A stretch of DNA of 14,033 bases from Dipylidium caninum (GCA_017562135.1 QEYB01000126.1:1-14033); one strand, 5' to 3'; positions 1 through 8,054 are shown, numbered from the stretch's first letter. Notes: generated by a model from the letters alone, not told the origin. Numbers and translations are program-made.

Positions 1-250
1 GCCCTGTACTGAATGGGAAGAAGATGGTTGGACAATTGGCAACTGGACCCTGATAGGCAACATGTCCGGAGCACCCCACAGCTCCCCATCTTGCTGCCCC
101 AATCCGGGGTTCTCTGACTCTTGGGTACTCGGCGGCCCTTGTGGGGATGATTGACTTGTGCTGTCCTTGCTTTGCCTGTCGTCCTCTGTTGTCCTGCTCT
201 TGTGTCGGTCGTAATTGTTCAGTTTCTTCTTTGGCGACCAGTTTGGTCAT
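1..250 (-). CDS. Partial 5' end of a Gln/Glu-rich protein (left duplicate), cut by window edge
   Basis: Reading leftwards, an ATG at 250-248 with G at -3 opens a frame that has no stop for about 83 codons and leaves the window at position 1. An in-frame stop lies nine codons upstream. The start reads MTKLVAKEETEQ and is followed by a Gln-rich segment containing TQEQDNRGRQAKQGQ. The right duplicate has an ATG at the aligned position (10140), also followed by Met-Thr and by a Gln/Glu-rich stretch, so the start codon is conserved between copies. The two proteins lose register within about twenty codons because of indels. This lies in the part of the left copy where base quality is suspect, so the exact frame may be wrong. 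Function is unknown. Confidence 0.35.
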   Translation of the reverse strand, partial: MTKLVAKEETEQLRPTQEQDNRGRQAKQGQHKSIIPTRAAEYPRVREPRIGAARWGAVGCSGHVAYQGPVANCPTIFFPFSTG

Positions 251-356
251 AACAGTCTACTTCGGTTACCATGAGAGTCGACCTCGAGCCGATCAGCTAA
301 AGATTTGATTCCTGTCTACGGTCTGCGATAGTGGAGCGTTTTATACCACGTGTTGA

Positions 357-1497
357 TTGCAGTGTATGTGTGCTGATGAACACTTGTAACATGTCTACCA
401 GTCGACGCCGAAATTCGCATAACCTCTCCATACATTAGCACTCGCGCTCCAGCTGGCGAAGGCCTGCTAGGAGCCAACACACTACAATCATAGGTGTCGC
501 TTCGCGACATTGTAAGACGCGTCAGAGAAATGGGTTCGACTGCCTGACCCACGAAGGCACAGGTCGTGCAGCTCGCGCGGATATGACAGTGGCAGGGTAG
601 TTCGGCCCAAGCCCCAGTACTCGGTAGGATCGCCATAGTCGTTCGCCTTAAGATTAGCCGCAGGATTCTGCCACGTGTCACACAGGATGACGTCTCAACA
701 CTGAATGAATGGTGTTGCTGTCATTACGCCAAGAGGATATGTGGCCAATCCTGCACGAATCTACTTCTGTTTTTATATACTACTAAATATGCTATATGAG
801 TAGGATATATAGGATCAGAAATAGAATAATCATTCTCATATGGCACTGTCGAACAGTGGTTGTCCCAAAGATGGAGACAACCATGCAGCTACTCGTAATA
901 CTTCATACAAAAGGAAGGAGGGGCACTCGTTACACGTGGCGGAACCTGGACACGTTTCACTCTGTTCAGGCTCTGTCTTCTCTCTCTCTCTCTGCTCTCT
1001 CTCTACTAGCGCTCGTGGCCGGGGGAAGAACGACCCTACCGAGTGGTATAAAAGTCACGGCAATGCGACCATAAGGTAGCATCGTCACCGTCAGAAAATT
1101 GGAGGCTCCCTTGCTCGTCGAACAAAGTCGCAAGACAATCTGCTGCGGAGCTATGGAGGCCGACCCAGGCTAGGACTCAGATATTCGCTTTCCTCTATAA
1201 TCCCATCCCGAGACACTACAATAAAGGCCGTCACAGCGAGCGCTCATGTCTTGTAAGGAGAGCCTACCTTTCGAAGGCAACGTCTAGCGCCATCAGCTCT
1301 TGGCACTCGACGGGCAGGTGCGACGGACGTGTGAGTGAACTGGACGGATACCTACGTCCCGCCTCACCGTCTTCGGCCTACGCTGTATCATCACCCACAT
1401 CGATGTCTGGTTGTCTGTCGAAGCTTGACATCCATCGCCGTAGGATGCTCGGCCAGCACCGCCGCTGAGTCTTTCACTTGGGTATCTTCAGTGCGGT
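357..1497. other. About 1.14 kb segment unique to the left duplicate
   Basis: The right copy runs without a break from a motif like TTTACCACGTTG at 10206 into the anchor at 10223. The left copy has a version of that motif at about 340-356 and again at about 1500-1514, with this segment between them. That arrangement resembles an insertion flanked by a duplicated target site, or a deletion in the other copy. I see no terminal inverted repeats, poly-A tail or recognisable transposon protein. The segment holds a CT microsatellite (977-1005) and a TATAAAAG motif at 1047-1054 without a well-placed initiator. ORFs inside it are short and not convincing. Confidence 0.45.
977..1005 (+). repeat. (CT)n microsatellite
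   Basis: An almost pure CT run with one G interruption near 994. It lies inside the segment unique to the left duplicate, so it has no counterpart in the right copy. Confidence 0.85.
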
Positions 1498-1534
1498 GCT
1501 TTACTCCTACGTTGAGTTATCTGTGTCGATTGCT

Positions 1535-3199
1535 AAGGATTTAATTTCATTCAAAAGGGCACGACCCAGTTTGCAGAACGCGCGTGACCGGGCTAATGCC
1601 AGATTCTTGACTAGGCACACTCGGCCCACGTCTTCGTTTTGTACTTGATATCACGCACGTAAGATTACCCTTTTTGCCTACTGGATCAGTTATCCACGAG
1701 TCCGGTTCTCTTGGTAGTCTGGTCTGCAGTCGAACCCTTTTGCTCACCTGTGGTGCTGGCTGCAGGAGCATGAGGAGCGATCGTGTATTACCTTCATATC
1801 GATGCGTCGATACAGGGTCCTGAGACTGTACCATCGACTGCAGCCGGCAGGTTACGATGCGTCAACCGTCGCAGAGGCATGGACCACTGGGTGGTTTTGG
1901 CGAGCACGCCAAGGCGTGCTTGCTCCATCCGGTGTCGGCGTGTGGGTCGCAGCACCGTGCCGTCCGCTGAGTGGCGCTATACTACCGGCGAAGCCGTCCA
2001 TCGAGCTGCAAGTTCTGAGGGGGCAAGGCACGCCTTCGCGGCTAACAATGACGATCTCGTAAGCAGTTAATACCATCGGGCTGTGCTGATGCCGTAGTTA
2101 TATGATCTCAGCGCAAACTATCATTTAATCTCGACATTCCCCTAATGCCGAGAATTGTCTGTCGCGGGACGGAGCAACCGTCCGCGGCCCCCCTATGCCC
2201 GCGCCGTTCGCACAGTGGTGGATCAGTTTGTGAAAGCCAGGTCGTCATCGGATCATCAGTCTGTCGCGCATTGCACCTGAGACCAAAGTGAAAGCCAGAG
2301 GCATGCGGAGAGGAAACGCACGAAGGCACAGAGCGGGTGCCTCTTCTGCTCTCAAACCAAGAGTAAACTGCCGCGTTGGACACACTACTGCATATGCATG
2401 AGAGTGTCACTTTACTCCCAACGTGCATGGTGTCAGGAGCGCCCGCCGCCCGCCTCAAGCACAAACCGACGTGGGGCAGTCGGGAAGGAGGTTTTGCCAG
2501 ACGGCCCTCGAGGCTCGCTGCAGAGGATGGAGAAGATGAAGACTGCACCGGCAGGGCGTTTCTCGGGTGCGATGGCCATGACACCTGGCACAATCTGGCA
2601 CCAGCGTTCAAAACAACAAAACGCTTCTTCAAATGTTCATATTTACATCCATGTTAATATCACACACCGGAAGGGTTTGCGTGAGAGTGTGATATGAAAG
2701 CCATGCTAGGAGCAAACACCGCATGTTTCGTGTCGCTGTGGCTGACCGCATTTGACGTGACCTCAGTCCGGGCGATTCAGAATTGCACTCTGTTCATTGG
2801 TCGGCGGCGAGATGTGGGCGCAACATGCTATTGCATGCCGACCTCGCGGTCCGTGGCGGCTTCGTGCGACGCTTGCCACAGTTCCGTGAGTAACCTCTGT
2901 GGGGTCGACTCGATCCCATGGGTGCCAAATAAACGCATGTCGCCACGTGTCTGATTGAATAAGGTGGGCAGCGAATGAGGCTGGAAGATCAGATGCTACT
3001 CTAAGTGACAGTGTGGATGCTCGCGTTGGTGGCAGGAGTCGCCGGACCCGATGGAGGCCCATGCGGCTGCAGTTTCTTTTTGGGTTGGGGGGGCCCCGGC
3101 GGCCGCCTCCGCATCGCGATGGCCCCGTCCGTGAGGAACAAGTCATTACAGCAAAAAAGGCCCATCCCTCCCGTCACAACAAGATTGCAGCGAGGTTGT
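1535..3199 (+). other. Gene-free part of the left duplicate with heavy indel divergence
   Basis: No gene is supported here. The sequence aligns piecewise with 10237-11204 but is about 1.7 times as long. The longest open frame is on the minus strand (2108-2632, 174 codons). It lacks an ATG at its start and does not keep register with the right copy, so I do not call it. At about 2727-2755 the extra bases sit between two copies of CCGCAT, while the right copy has only one. That pattern is expected from deletion between short direct repeats or from duplication. Confidence 0.5.
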
Positions 3200-3291
3200 T
3201 TAAAGCGTCTGCACGGTGCTCTGCATCACCTGAAATGAGAAATTGGCGTTTAAAATGTTACCAGAGTTTCATTTCATTTGCCTGATCCCTC
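3200..3291 (+). repeat. Ultraconserved core of the duplication, left copy
   Basis: These 92 nt match 11205-11296 with a single difference (T at 3269, G at 11274) and no gap. It marks the point where the indel-dominated divergence to the left stops. On the minus strand it contains a GT...AG segment of 32 nt (3261 to 3230). Joining the flanks in this copy gives a frame closed quickly by stops on both sides. Confidence 0.8.
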
Positions 3292-4640
3292 AACAATCAT
3301 ATAACTGTGACCCAAATGAGGCGCGAGAAGTTTCGCGTATGACAGTTGGGAGCATCGTCAGGCTCGGCCTCTCCTCTTCTCGCCTCGCCTCGCTACCCCT
3401 CAGCATCTCTGCTTCTATCTTCACGCAATCACGGCTTCCCACTGACAGCCCTCACCCCTCGTGCCGATGCGCTGTGTGGTTCTTCGTGCATGGCGTTTAA
3501 CCGGGCCCCTTGGTGCCCTAATGACTGACATCTGAGCACATTGACCGTGGCGGTTACTTCTACGGTGAGTGCACACTGAACTCGTGGTCTGTTCACTCAA
3601 AACAACAGGCACTTGTGAGAATGTCTGAAATGTTGACTTCTCATTGAAAAGATGCGTGTGATCACCAGACCTCGCGACTTGGACGCGAGCGGAAGTGCAG
3701 GCGAGCTCGCGGCTGGGTGGTTGGACTTCGGGGTTGCAGGTGGCGTGGACTTTGGACGGAGCATCGCGTCGGCGATTGTAGTGCCCGACTGCCACGTCTG
3801 CGTTGGCGGGGAATGAGGGTGAGCAAACAAAGCCAACGGCAGCGAGTACTCGCCCTCCGGACGCTTAGAATAAGCAGTTGTATCGACTCAGCGAGGTCCG
3901 GCTTTAACGCTGACTGATTACGTGTCGCCGGAGGACGGTGTAACAATTGACCTCACCTGCATCCAGCGAGAAGGCCGAGGCAAGTAGTGGAGTGCGTGGC
4001 ACTCGGAGGACCACACGGTCGTAGGGGGGTCTCGTGGTCGCCTCAGGTGACAGTGAGAATGGCATTTTGAATGTTGCCTTCCCACTGCGGCAAAAATAGC
4101 GCAGAGAGCACTTCACAGCCATGAGAGACTGGAAATCTTGCGGTCACACCATGGGTCGCAGGTCGAAACGTTTGTTTCCTTGGGCTGGCCACCAACTAAT
4201 TGCCCGCTCGAGGTGAATACAAAACTACTTTATGCATTTCGGAATAGACTGTGAACAAGGAAACATTCCTGTCGGGTAGCTAGAAGTGGTTGCCAACCCA
4301 AGCAAAGTTGTGCCTTAATTTTGGAGAATTCAACGGACCCACAACCCACTCGTGCCTGTCCGCGGGGAGGGAGGGGAAGGAAGTAGAAAGGCGTTGCCCC
4401 TTGAACAAGTAGCCGGTCTGCCTACGAACAGCTGGGCAGGTTCCGTGCTGCTGTCGTCTGGTCGGCAGACGGTGCTGATGATCTAAAACCATTTACCGCC
4501 ACCCGTGTTTGTCTCACTCTTCATTCCCTTGCGTTCTTACTGAAGCCACTCTCCTTCTCCCTCGACTTCGTCTCCAAGCCAGTAGGCAAAGGTAATGGCT
4601 TTCAGCAGGGCAGTCTGATGAATGACACGTTGCAATGCAT
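3292..4640 (+). other. Divergent tail of the duplicate and intergenic sequence
   Basis: No convincing gene. From 3292 to about 3400 the sequence still aligns with 11297-11410 by substitution, including a shared pyrimidine-rich CTCTCCTCTTCTCGCCTC stretch. After that only short resemblances remain until the island at 3900-3934. A G-rich purine run at 4364-4383 has four closely spaced G runs, one of them only two long. The remaining open frames are short and lack good starts. Confidence 0.5.
3900..3934 (+). repeat. Conserved 35-nt island shared with 12022-12057
   Basis: The island contains CGCTGACTGATTACGTGTCG, identical in both copies, with a few substitutions around it. The flanks on both sides are much more diverged. 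The distance from the 92-nt core is similar in both copies (about 0.6 and 0.7 kb), so it is part of the same duplication. Reason for the local conservation is unknown. Confidence 0.65.
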
Positions 4641-4851
4641 AATCATGTACAAATGGCGAGCAATGCAAACCGAAGCTTGCTACAATCTCCTGCACGAGTC
4701 GCATGCATGAGAGTTGGTAGTTTGTCCGAGCATGGAAGCTGCCTCATCAGTGCCCACGTTTTCCTCAGTGACATCTGCTGTCTCGTGAATCCGCCAACAC
4801 GTCCACGTTGAGTACAGCGAGGCTGATGGTCTGAAACCGTAGTGCACGGCC

Positions 4852-5124
4852 ATGGGGTGGCGCGGTGGCCGCTCACAAGGCAGGAGCACGGGAGTGGCTG
4901 TCCCCACACGATTTCCGTGGGAGGCAAGCAAGGGTTTAGCCCCATTTGTTCTCACAGAGTCCTGCCAGAGTTCACTCACTTCTTCGTACCTCACAGACTC
5001 AGCAAAACATTTCGCTCTTTGTTCGGAAGACCTTCCCCAACACATCGCCATCTTTGCCTACTGGCTTGGAGTGAGTATGGTGTCGCTGGCGAAAGGGCAT
5101 ATCGAGGCAGCGACCATGGTGTAA
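4852..5124 (+). CDS. Hypothetical 90-aa protein (weak candidate)
   Basis: ATG at 4852 lies in a good eukaryotic context (G at -3, G at +4) and opens 90 codons to TAA at 5122. The protein begins with an Arg/Gly-rich stretch. From about residue 55 it becomes more like a folded chain, with a hydrophobic segment IAIFAYWLGVSMVSLA near the C-terminus that could be a short membrane helix. I do not recognise a family. A minus-strand frame (5385-4999, starting without ATG) overlaps it and is also open, so the strand is not certain. No clear promoter or splice signal was found. Confidence 0.25.
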   Translation: MGWRGGRSQGRSTGVAVPTRFPWEASKGLAPFVLTESCQSSLTSSYLTDSAKHFALCSEDLPQHIAIFAYWLGVSMVSLAKGHIEAATMV

Positions 5125-5463
5125 TGCGAGAAGAAGGAGAAACAGGGAGATGAGGCGGAGATCAGAAGAGCTGTTCACAGCGAGGCCTTCGTCCGTCTGC
5201 GAGTCTGCAGAAGGCAGAGCAAAAGTGCCTCCTTCCTCACACGCAAGATGAAAGTGTTCATAGACCTTTCCCCATGGGGCGCGAGGAGACCCAGACACGG
5301 TGCTGTTTAGCAATAGCCAGCAGATGCCTTGCGGTGGGGCAGACCGCACTCGGAACGGCAGTCGAAGTGGCCACAGGCGAGACAAGTCGTCTCGACGTCA
5401 GCAGATGCAAGCAGAATCGAAGGGGATACTTCAACTCTGCAGGGCGAACCATAAATCCAGTCT

Positions 5464-5515
5464 GGGAGGAGAAGGGAGGAGAGGGGAGGAGAGGGAGAGA
5501 GGAGGGAGGAGGAGG
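5464..5515 (+). repeat. 52-nt uninterrupted homopurine tract with G-quadruplex motif
   Basis: Every base from 5464 to 5515 is A or G. Positions 5464-5495 fit the canonical quadruplex rule: G runs at 5464-5466, 5474-5476, 5483-5486 and 5493-5495, with loops of 7, 6 and 6. Mirror-like GGA/GGGA repeats also make it a candidate for triplex DNA. It is paired with a homopyrimidine tract about 1 kb downstream. Confidence 0.9.
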
Positions 5516-6011
5516 CGAAAACAGCATGATGATGAAAAAGATGGTGAACCGGGCACAAGGTTCACCCTGAAGAGTGCAGTTTATCATGAGTGGTTTACCA
5601 GTTCAGGGGTAATGCGAGACAAGTCGTAAAAGAGGTGAAATACAACAAAAACAAAACCAACAACAGAGGAGACAAGGAGAAAGGCCTAGCACTGAACAGA
5701 ATACGATGGACGGCGGACGCACATTCTTATTCTTCATGGTGTCCCCCATTCGAGCTGGGGAAGTTCCTATACAAAACTCCCGAATCACTCAGGCGATGCT
5801 GCGGCATTGGCTGGCGTCATAACGCAGCAAAGAATGATGCACGCCTTTCCACGCAGCTTTCCATTCCTCTCGCGTCAACATTTGCTCCACGTGCAGCATG
5901 GCAGCGTCGTATTTACTGGCACTCGAGCCGCCCACCGAAGTCCTTTAGATAGCGAAATCCAAAAAAGTGGCTATTTATTTGACAACAACGACGTAGAGTA
6001 TAGCAGAAAAG
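5516..6011 (+). other. No supported gene
   Basis: A plus-strand frame is open from 5590 to 5952 (120 codons). It begins right after a stop and contains no ATG, and it has no acceptor-like polypyrimidine tract at its start. I leave it uncalled. An adenine-rich stretch lies at about 5640-5680. Confidence 0.4.
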
Positions 6012-6203
6012 ATGGAGCATAAAGGGGAAAAAAGTGAGAAGGAAACACCACTTAAAGTGTACGCAAATCAAGTCGAGTACCAAATTCGTCGGAGATTGCA
6101 CACTTGTGGAGCAGGCAGTGCACGGAGCCGTGTGGCCGCAGACGCGAAGTCGGCAGCGGGACAATTCGAGCAATTAATTGCGAGGCTGTCGGCGGACGCG
6201 TGA
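6012..6203 (+). CDS. Hypothetical 63-aa protein
   Basis: ATG at 6012 has A at -3 and G at +4, a strong Kozak context, and opens 63 codons to TGA at 6201. The product is hydrophilic and charged. It has a Lys/Glu-rich N-terminus (MEHKGEKSEKE), a middle with RRRLHTCG, and an alanine-rich C-terminal half (VAADAKSAAGQFEQLIARL) that should form an amphipathic helix. Composition and start make it one of the better small ORFs here. It lies between the homopurine and homopyrimidine tracts. It could also be the first exon of a longer gene. No family is recognised. Confidence 0.35.
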   Translation: MEHKGEKSEKETPLKVYANQVEYQIRRRLHTCGAGSARSRVAADAKSAAGQFEQLIARLSADA

Positions 6204-6448
6204 TGCAATTGCTGCTGGGGCCGTGGCGGCGACGGTGGCGGGGTGAGATGAGAGCAGGTCACCCTCCACCGTGGCGTCCGCATGTCGTGTTGGCCCACCA
6301 AACATCACTCTCCCCTCCTGTCAACCGACAGAAATGATGTTCAAGGTCATTGAGTTCCCTTACCTCCTTCATCTACTCGACGACTGCTTACGCCCAGTGG
6401 CCTTTCCCCTTTCCCCTACTCACCCGTTTACCCCAGTTATACGTACAC

Positions 6449-6853
6449 TCAAAACTGGCAAAGCTTCGCTGGCTTTGAGTGATTAGAGAGAAAACGAAAG
6501 CAGAGTGGAGTCGGAAGTAGGACTACCAGGCCTTTTCCTCCCCTTCCCCTCCCTCCCCTCCCCTCCCCTCCCTCCTTCCTCCTCCTCCACCCGAAGAGAT
6601 AGCTTTTCCCGTCAAGTGGAGAGACATCCATCATGTGATGCACATCACATGAATTTCCCCAAGTCCTACAGACTGAGCCACCGCTTTTGCGCGTGTCGCA
6701 GATGGGGGGCGCATTAGGGGGAAGGACTAAGAGACGGGCGCAGACTGGTGACAAACTCCGCACCTCAGTCAGAGTGCCAAGAAGTGGCTCCACTAAGCCG
6801 ACCTCCACGCTCCGACAGGAGAGATGGGAGAGGCTGCTGACCACTCCGACCAC
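6449..6853 (-). CDS. Possible minus-strand exon, unknown product
   Basis: Leftwards from 6853 the frame is open for 134 codons and ends at 6449. It starts after a TAG that is also a plausible splice acceptor, with a fairly pyrimidine-rich CATCATCTGTTAG before 6853. There is no early ATG. The first hundred residues are mixed and protein-like, with several Cys. Then comes a Gly/Arg/Glu-rich run made by the tract at 6531-6588. That low-complexity part inflates the open length, so this is only a weak exon candidate. Confidence 0.2.
   Translation of the reverse strand: MVGVVSSLSHLSCRSVEVGLVEPLLGTLTEVRSLSPVCARLLVLPPNAPPICDTRKSGGSVCRTWGNSCDVHHMMDVSPLDGKSYLFGWRRRKEGGEGRGGRGRGGKGLVVLLPTPLCFRFLSNHSKPAKLCQF
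6531..6588 (+). repeat. 58-nt homopyrimidine tract; very strong quadruplex motif on the minus strand
   Basis: All bases from 6531 to 6588 are C or T. C runs lie at 6540-6543, 6546-6549, 6551-6553, 6555-6558, 6560-6563, 6565-6568 and 6570-6572. Most are separated by a single T, so the minus strand has seven G runs of three or four, mostly with one-nucleotide loops. That is the most stable class of quadruplex motif. The plus strand fits an i-motif. On the minus strand the tract would encode a Gly/Arg/Glu-rich low-complexity stretch. Confidence 0.9.
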
Positions 6854-7008
6854 CTAACAGATGATGCTGAGCTTCATTTGAAATTTCCAAAAGAAATAAA
6901 CTCGTTGAGTAGAAAGTAACGCCTTCGCCAGCATAATAGGCCACTGGACACCCCGAGGAAAGGAGTGAGTGAGGCACCATGGCGCTATGATTCCGCTCTT
7001 CGCATCAT

Positions 7009-7206
7009 TTAGTGGAGAAGCAAAGACCGATTAATCCTTTTCAAACTTAAAATCTGCGCCAGAATCGATAAGAGCCGGGAGGAACATGTAAGGCAGAAGC
7101 GCGTGGCGAGAGTGCTCGAGGCTCTGCCGCCCCCCGGGCAAGTCGGTAGGGGTTTGGGAGGAGAGGGGATCGGGCCACAGTTTATGCTGGCGCCGCAATC
7201 AGCCAT
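7009..7206 (-). CDS. Hypothetical 65-aa protein overlapping the upstream ORF
   Basis: ATG at 7206-7204 lies in an excellent context (AAAATGG) and opens 65 codons to TAA at 7011-7009. The product has a Cys/Pro/Gly-rich first half (MADCGASINCGPIPSPPKP) and a more hydrophobic, basic C-terminus (LLSILAQILSLKRINRSLLLH). It overlaps the end of the preceding minus-strand ORF by a few bases in another frame. The quadruplex motif at 7149-7174 lies on the opposite strand within it. AAAATGGC resembles the core of a YY1-type site, so the good Kozak match may have another cause. Confidence 0.3.
   Translation of the reverse strand: MADCGASINCGPIPSPPKPLPTCPGGGRASSTLATRFCLTCSSRLLSILAQILSLKRINRSLLLH
7149..7174 (+). 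other. Canonical G-quadruplex motif
   Basis: G runs at 7149-7152, 7156-7158, 7165-7168 and 7172-7174 have loops of 3, 6 and 3 nt. It lies about 30 nt inside the minus-strand ORF starting at 7206. Being on the plus strand, it would form in the template strand of that ORF. Confidence 0.85.
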
Positions 7207-7414
7207 TTTCCCCCCGACCTCTACGGGTGTCAGCTGCAGGGTTGCAGGACAGTGTTGAGCGAAACAGTCGGAAATAGACAGAACAGAGAGAAGGACGAAT
7301 AGCCTCACATCCGAGAGCAACAAATAATGCTTTGAGGACAAGCAAACTCGCAACAAGAAAGCAAAATGACCAACCTCCTCTGTCTGCTCGCAAGTGAGAA
7401 CTTCTCTCCTCCAT
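7199..7414 (-). CDS. Hypothetical 71-aa single-pass membrane protein
   Basis: ATG at 7414-7412 (G at +4) opens 71 codons ending in TGA at 7201-7199. Residues about 15 to 38 form a long hydrophobic stretch (WSFCFLVASLLVLKALFVAL) preceded by a charged N-terminus with Glu and Arg. This could be a signal anchor or single membrane helix. The C-terminal third is basic and Cys-containing (STLSCNPAADTRRGRGENG). Its stop codon overlaps the ATG of the next minus-strand ORF at 7206. A CATAAAGG motif (minus strand, about 7440-7450) lies shortly upstream and could be a weak TATA element. No family is recognised. Confidence 0.3.
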   Translation of the reverse strand: MEERSSHLRADRGGWSFCFLVASLLVLKALFVALGCEAIRPSLCSVYFRLFRSTLSCNPAADTRRGRGENG

Positions 7415-7552
7415 CCGAAAGCATCAACTGTGTCCGGTCCTTTATGCGCGGGGTTTCCTTCAGCACGAATTTCCCCCGCCCAGACGAAGCTTAGCGTTTA
7501 TTGAGTCGCAAGTGGCAAGTGGCGAGGAGACTTGGTCAAATTCCATCCCAAC

Positions 7553-7747
7553 ATGACGAGAAGGAGACGCGTCCGGGCCAACTCACTTCTTTTCATGAAG
7601 GAGGTTGAGGAAGAACTGGCCTCCACGAAGACGAGTGGCGCTGAGGGCGGGTCGGCGACCTGTCGGCCTGTGGTCGGTGCACGGACACCTGCCTCGAGCA
7701 CCCCAATCGGGCAGACGGGCACACGAGTTGCATTAGCAAGCGATTAA
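7553..7747 (+). CDS. Hypothetical 64-aa protein (weak)
   Basis: ATG at 7553 has A at -3 and opens 64 codons to TAA at 7745. It starts with a very basic MTRRRRVRAN, then a charged MKEVEEELAS helix-like segment, then a Thr/Gly/Ala/Ser-rich tail. It is unrelated to any family I know. An overlapping minus-strand frame (7722-7498) is also open, which weakens the call. Confidence 0.25.
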   Translation: MTRRRRVRANSLLFMKEVEEELASTKTSGAEGGSATCRPVVGARTPASSTPIGQTGTRVALASD

Positions 7748-8008
7748 AAGAGGCGCGGGGAGGATTTGAGCATTTGAGGCGGCCAAAGCCGGTGGGATCA
7801 CAGAGGTGTTGAAACACTGAGCACATTGTACAAAAGGCTTATTTGCCCCAGGGAGAAGGCAACGGTGTTGGGAGGCGAGAATGCCGGTGGTGCGGAGTAG
7901 ATGCGGTCCTCTCGCAGTGCTCCCACTTACTTGTTTGGGCAGATTCTTCGTCTCCCCATTTTTCCCCAACAAATGCTGCCTCCTTAGGGCGCTCAGGACT
8001 GTCGAAAT

Positions 8009-8054
8009 GTCAGGTCATTGAGGCCTGACTGCCGACTTGTGGTGGGTTCACCAC
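8009..8054 (+). other. Two adjacent small hairpins
   Basis: GTCAGG (8009-8014) pairs with CCTGAC (8024-8029) around a 9-nt loop. Ten bases later GTGGTG (8039-8044) pairs with CACCAC (8049-8054) around GGTT. Both stems are perfect six-base pairings. An AT-rich stretch with AATTAAA follows (8060-8110). The set could be a transcript 3' end on the plus strand, but no upstream gene is established. Confidence 0.3.

Larger units (their letters stand above)
1..3934 (+). repeat. Left copy of a segmental duplication
   Basis: This block is collinear with 9916-12057. Shared anchors in order are 9-27 with 9916-9934 (19 nt identical), 106-119 with 9979-9992, 231-239 with 10123-10131, 1521-1535 with 10223-10237, 1721-1729 with 10390-10398, 2581-2594 with 10791-10804, 3200-3291 with 11205-11296 and 3900-3934 with 12022-12057. 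Homology reaches the left window edge, so the duplicated unit probably extends beyond it. Between anchors left of 3200 this copy is usually longer, by about 20 to 50 percent and more in places. Most differences are added bases or short duplicated motifs rather than substitutions. One interval (119-239) is instead shorter than its partner. After about 3300 the copies diverge by substitution and larger differences, with a last conserved island at 3900-3934. Confidence 0.85.

Noticed and set aside
371..415. CTGATGA followed by GAAA, as in a hammerhead ribozyme core
   Set aside because: The bases between them cannot form the short stem II and the flanks give no stems I or III.
533..545. B-box-like GGTTCGACTGCC as part of a tRNA gene
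   Set aside because: No A box or cloverleaf pairing, and it lies in the suspect part of the left copy.
1047..1054. TATAAAAG as a promoter
   Set aside because: No initiator at the proper distance and no credible gene downstream; sequence quality doubtful.
796..1079. Two overlapping plus-strand ORFs of 79 and 92 codons
   Set aside because: They span a CT microsatellite and lie in low-quality sequence; composition is not protein-like.
4614..4650. Second CTGATGA motif as possible hammerhead
   Set aside because: No GAAA at a suitable distance and no stem II.
5590..5952. 120-codon open frame
   Set aside because: No ATG, starts directly behind a stop, no acceptor signal; such a run is expected by chance in a window this long.
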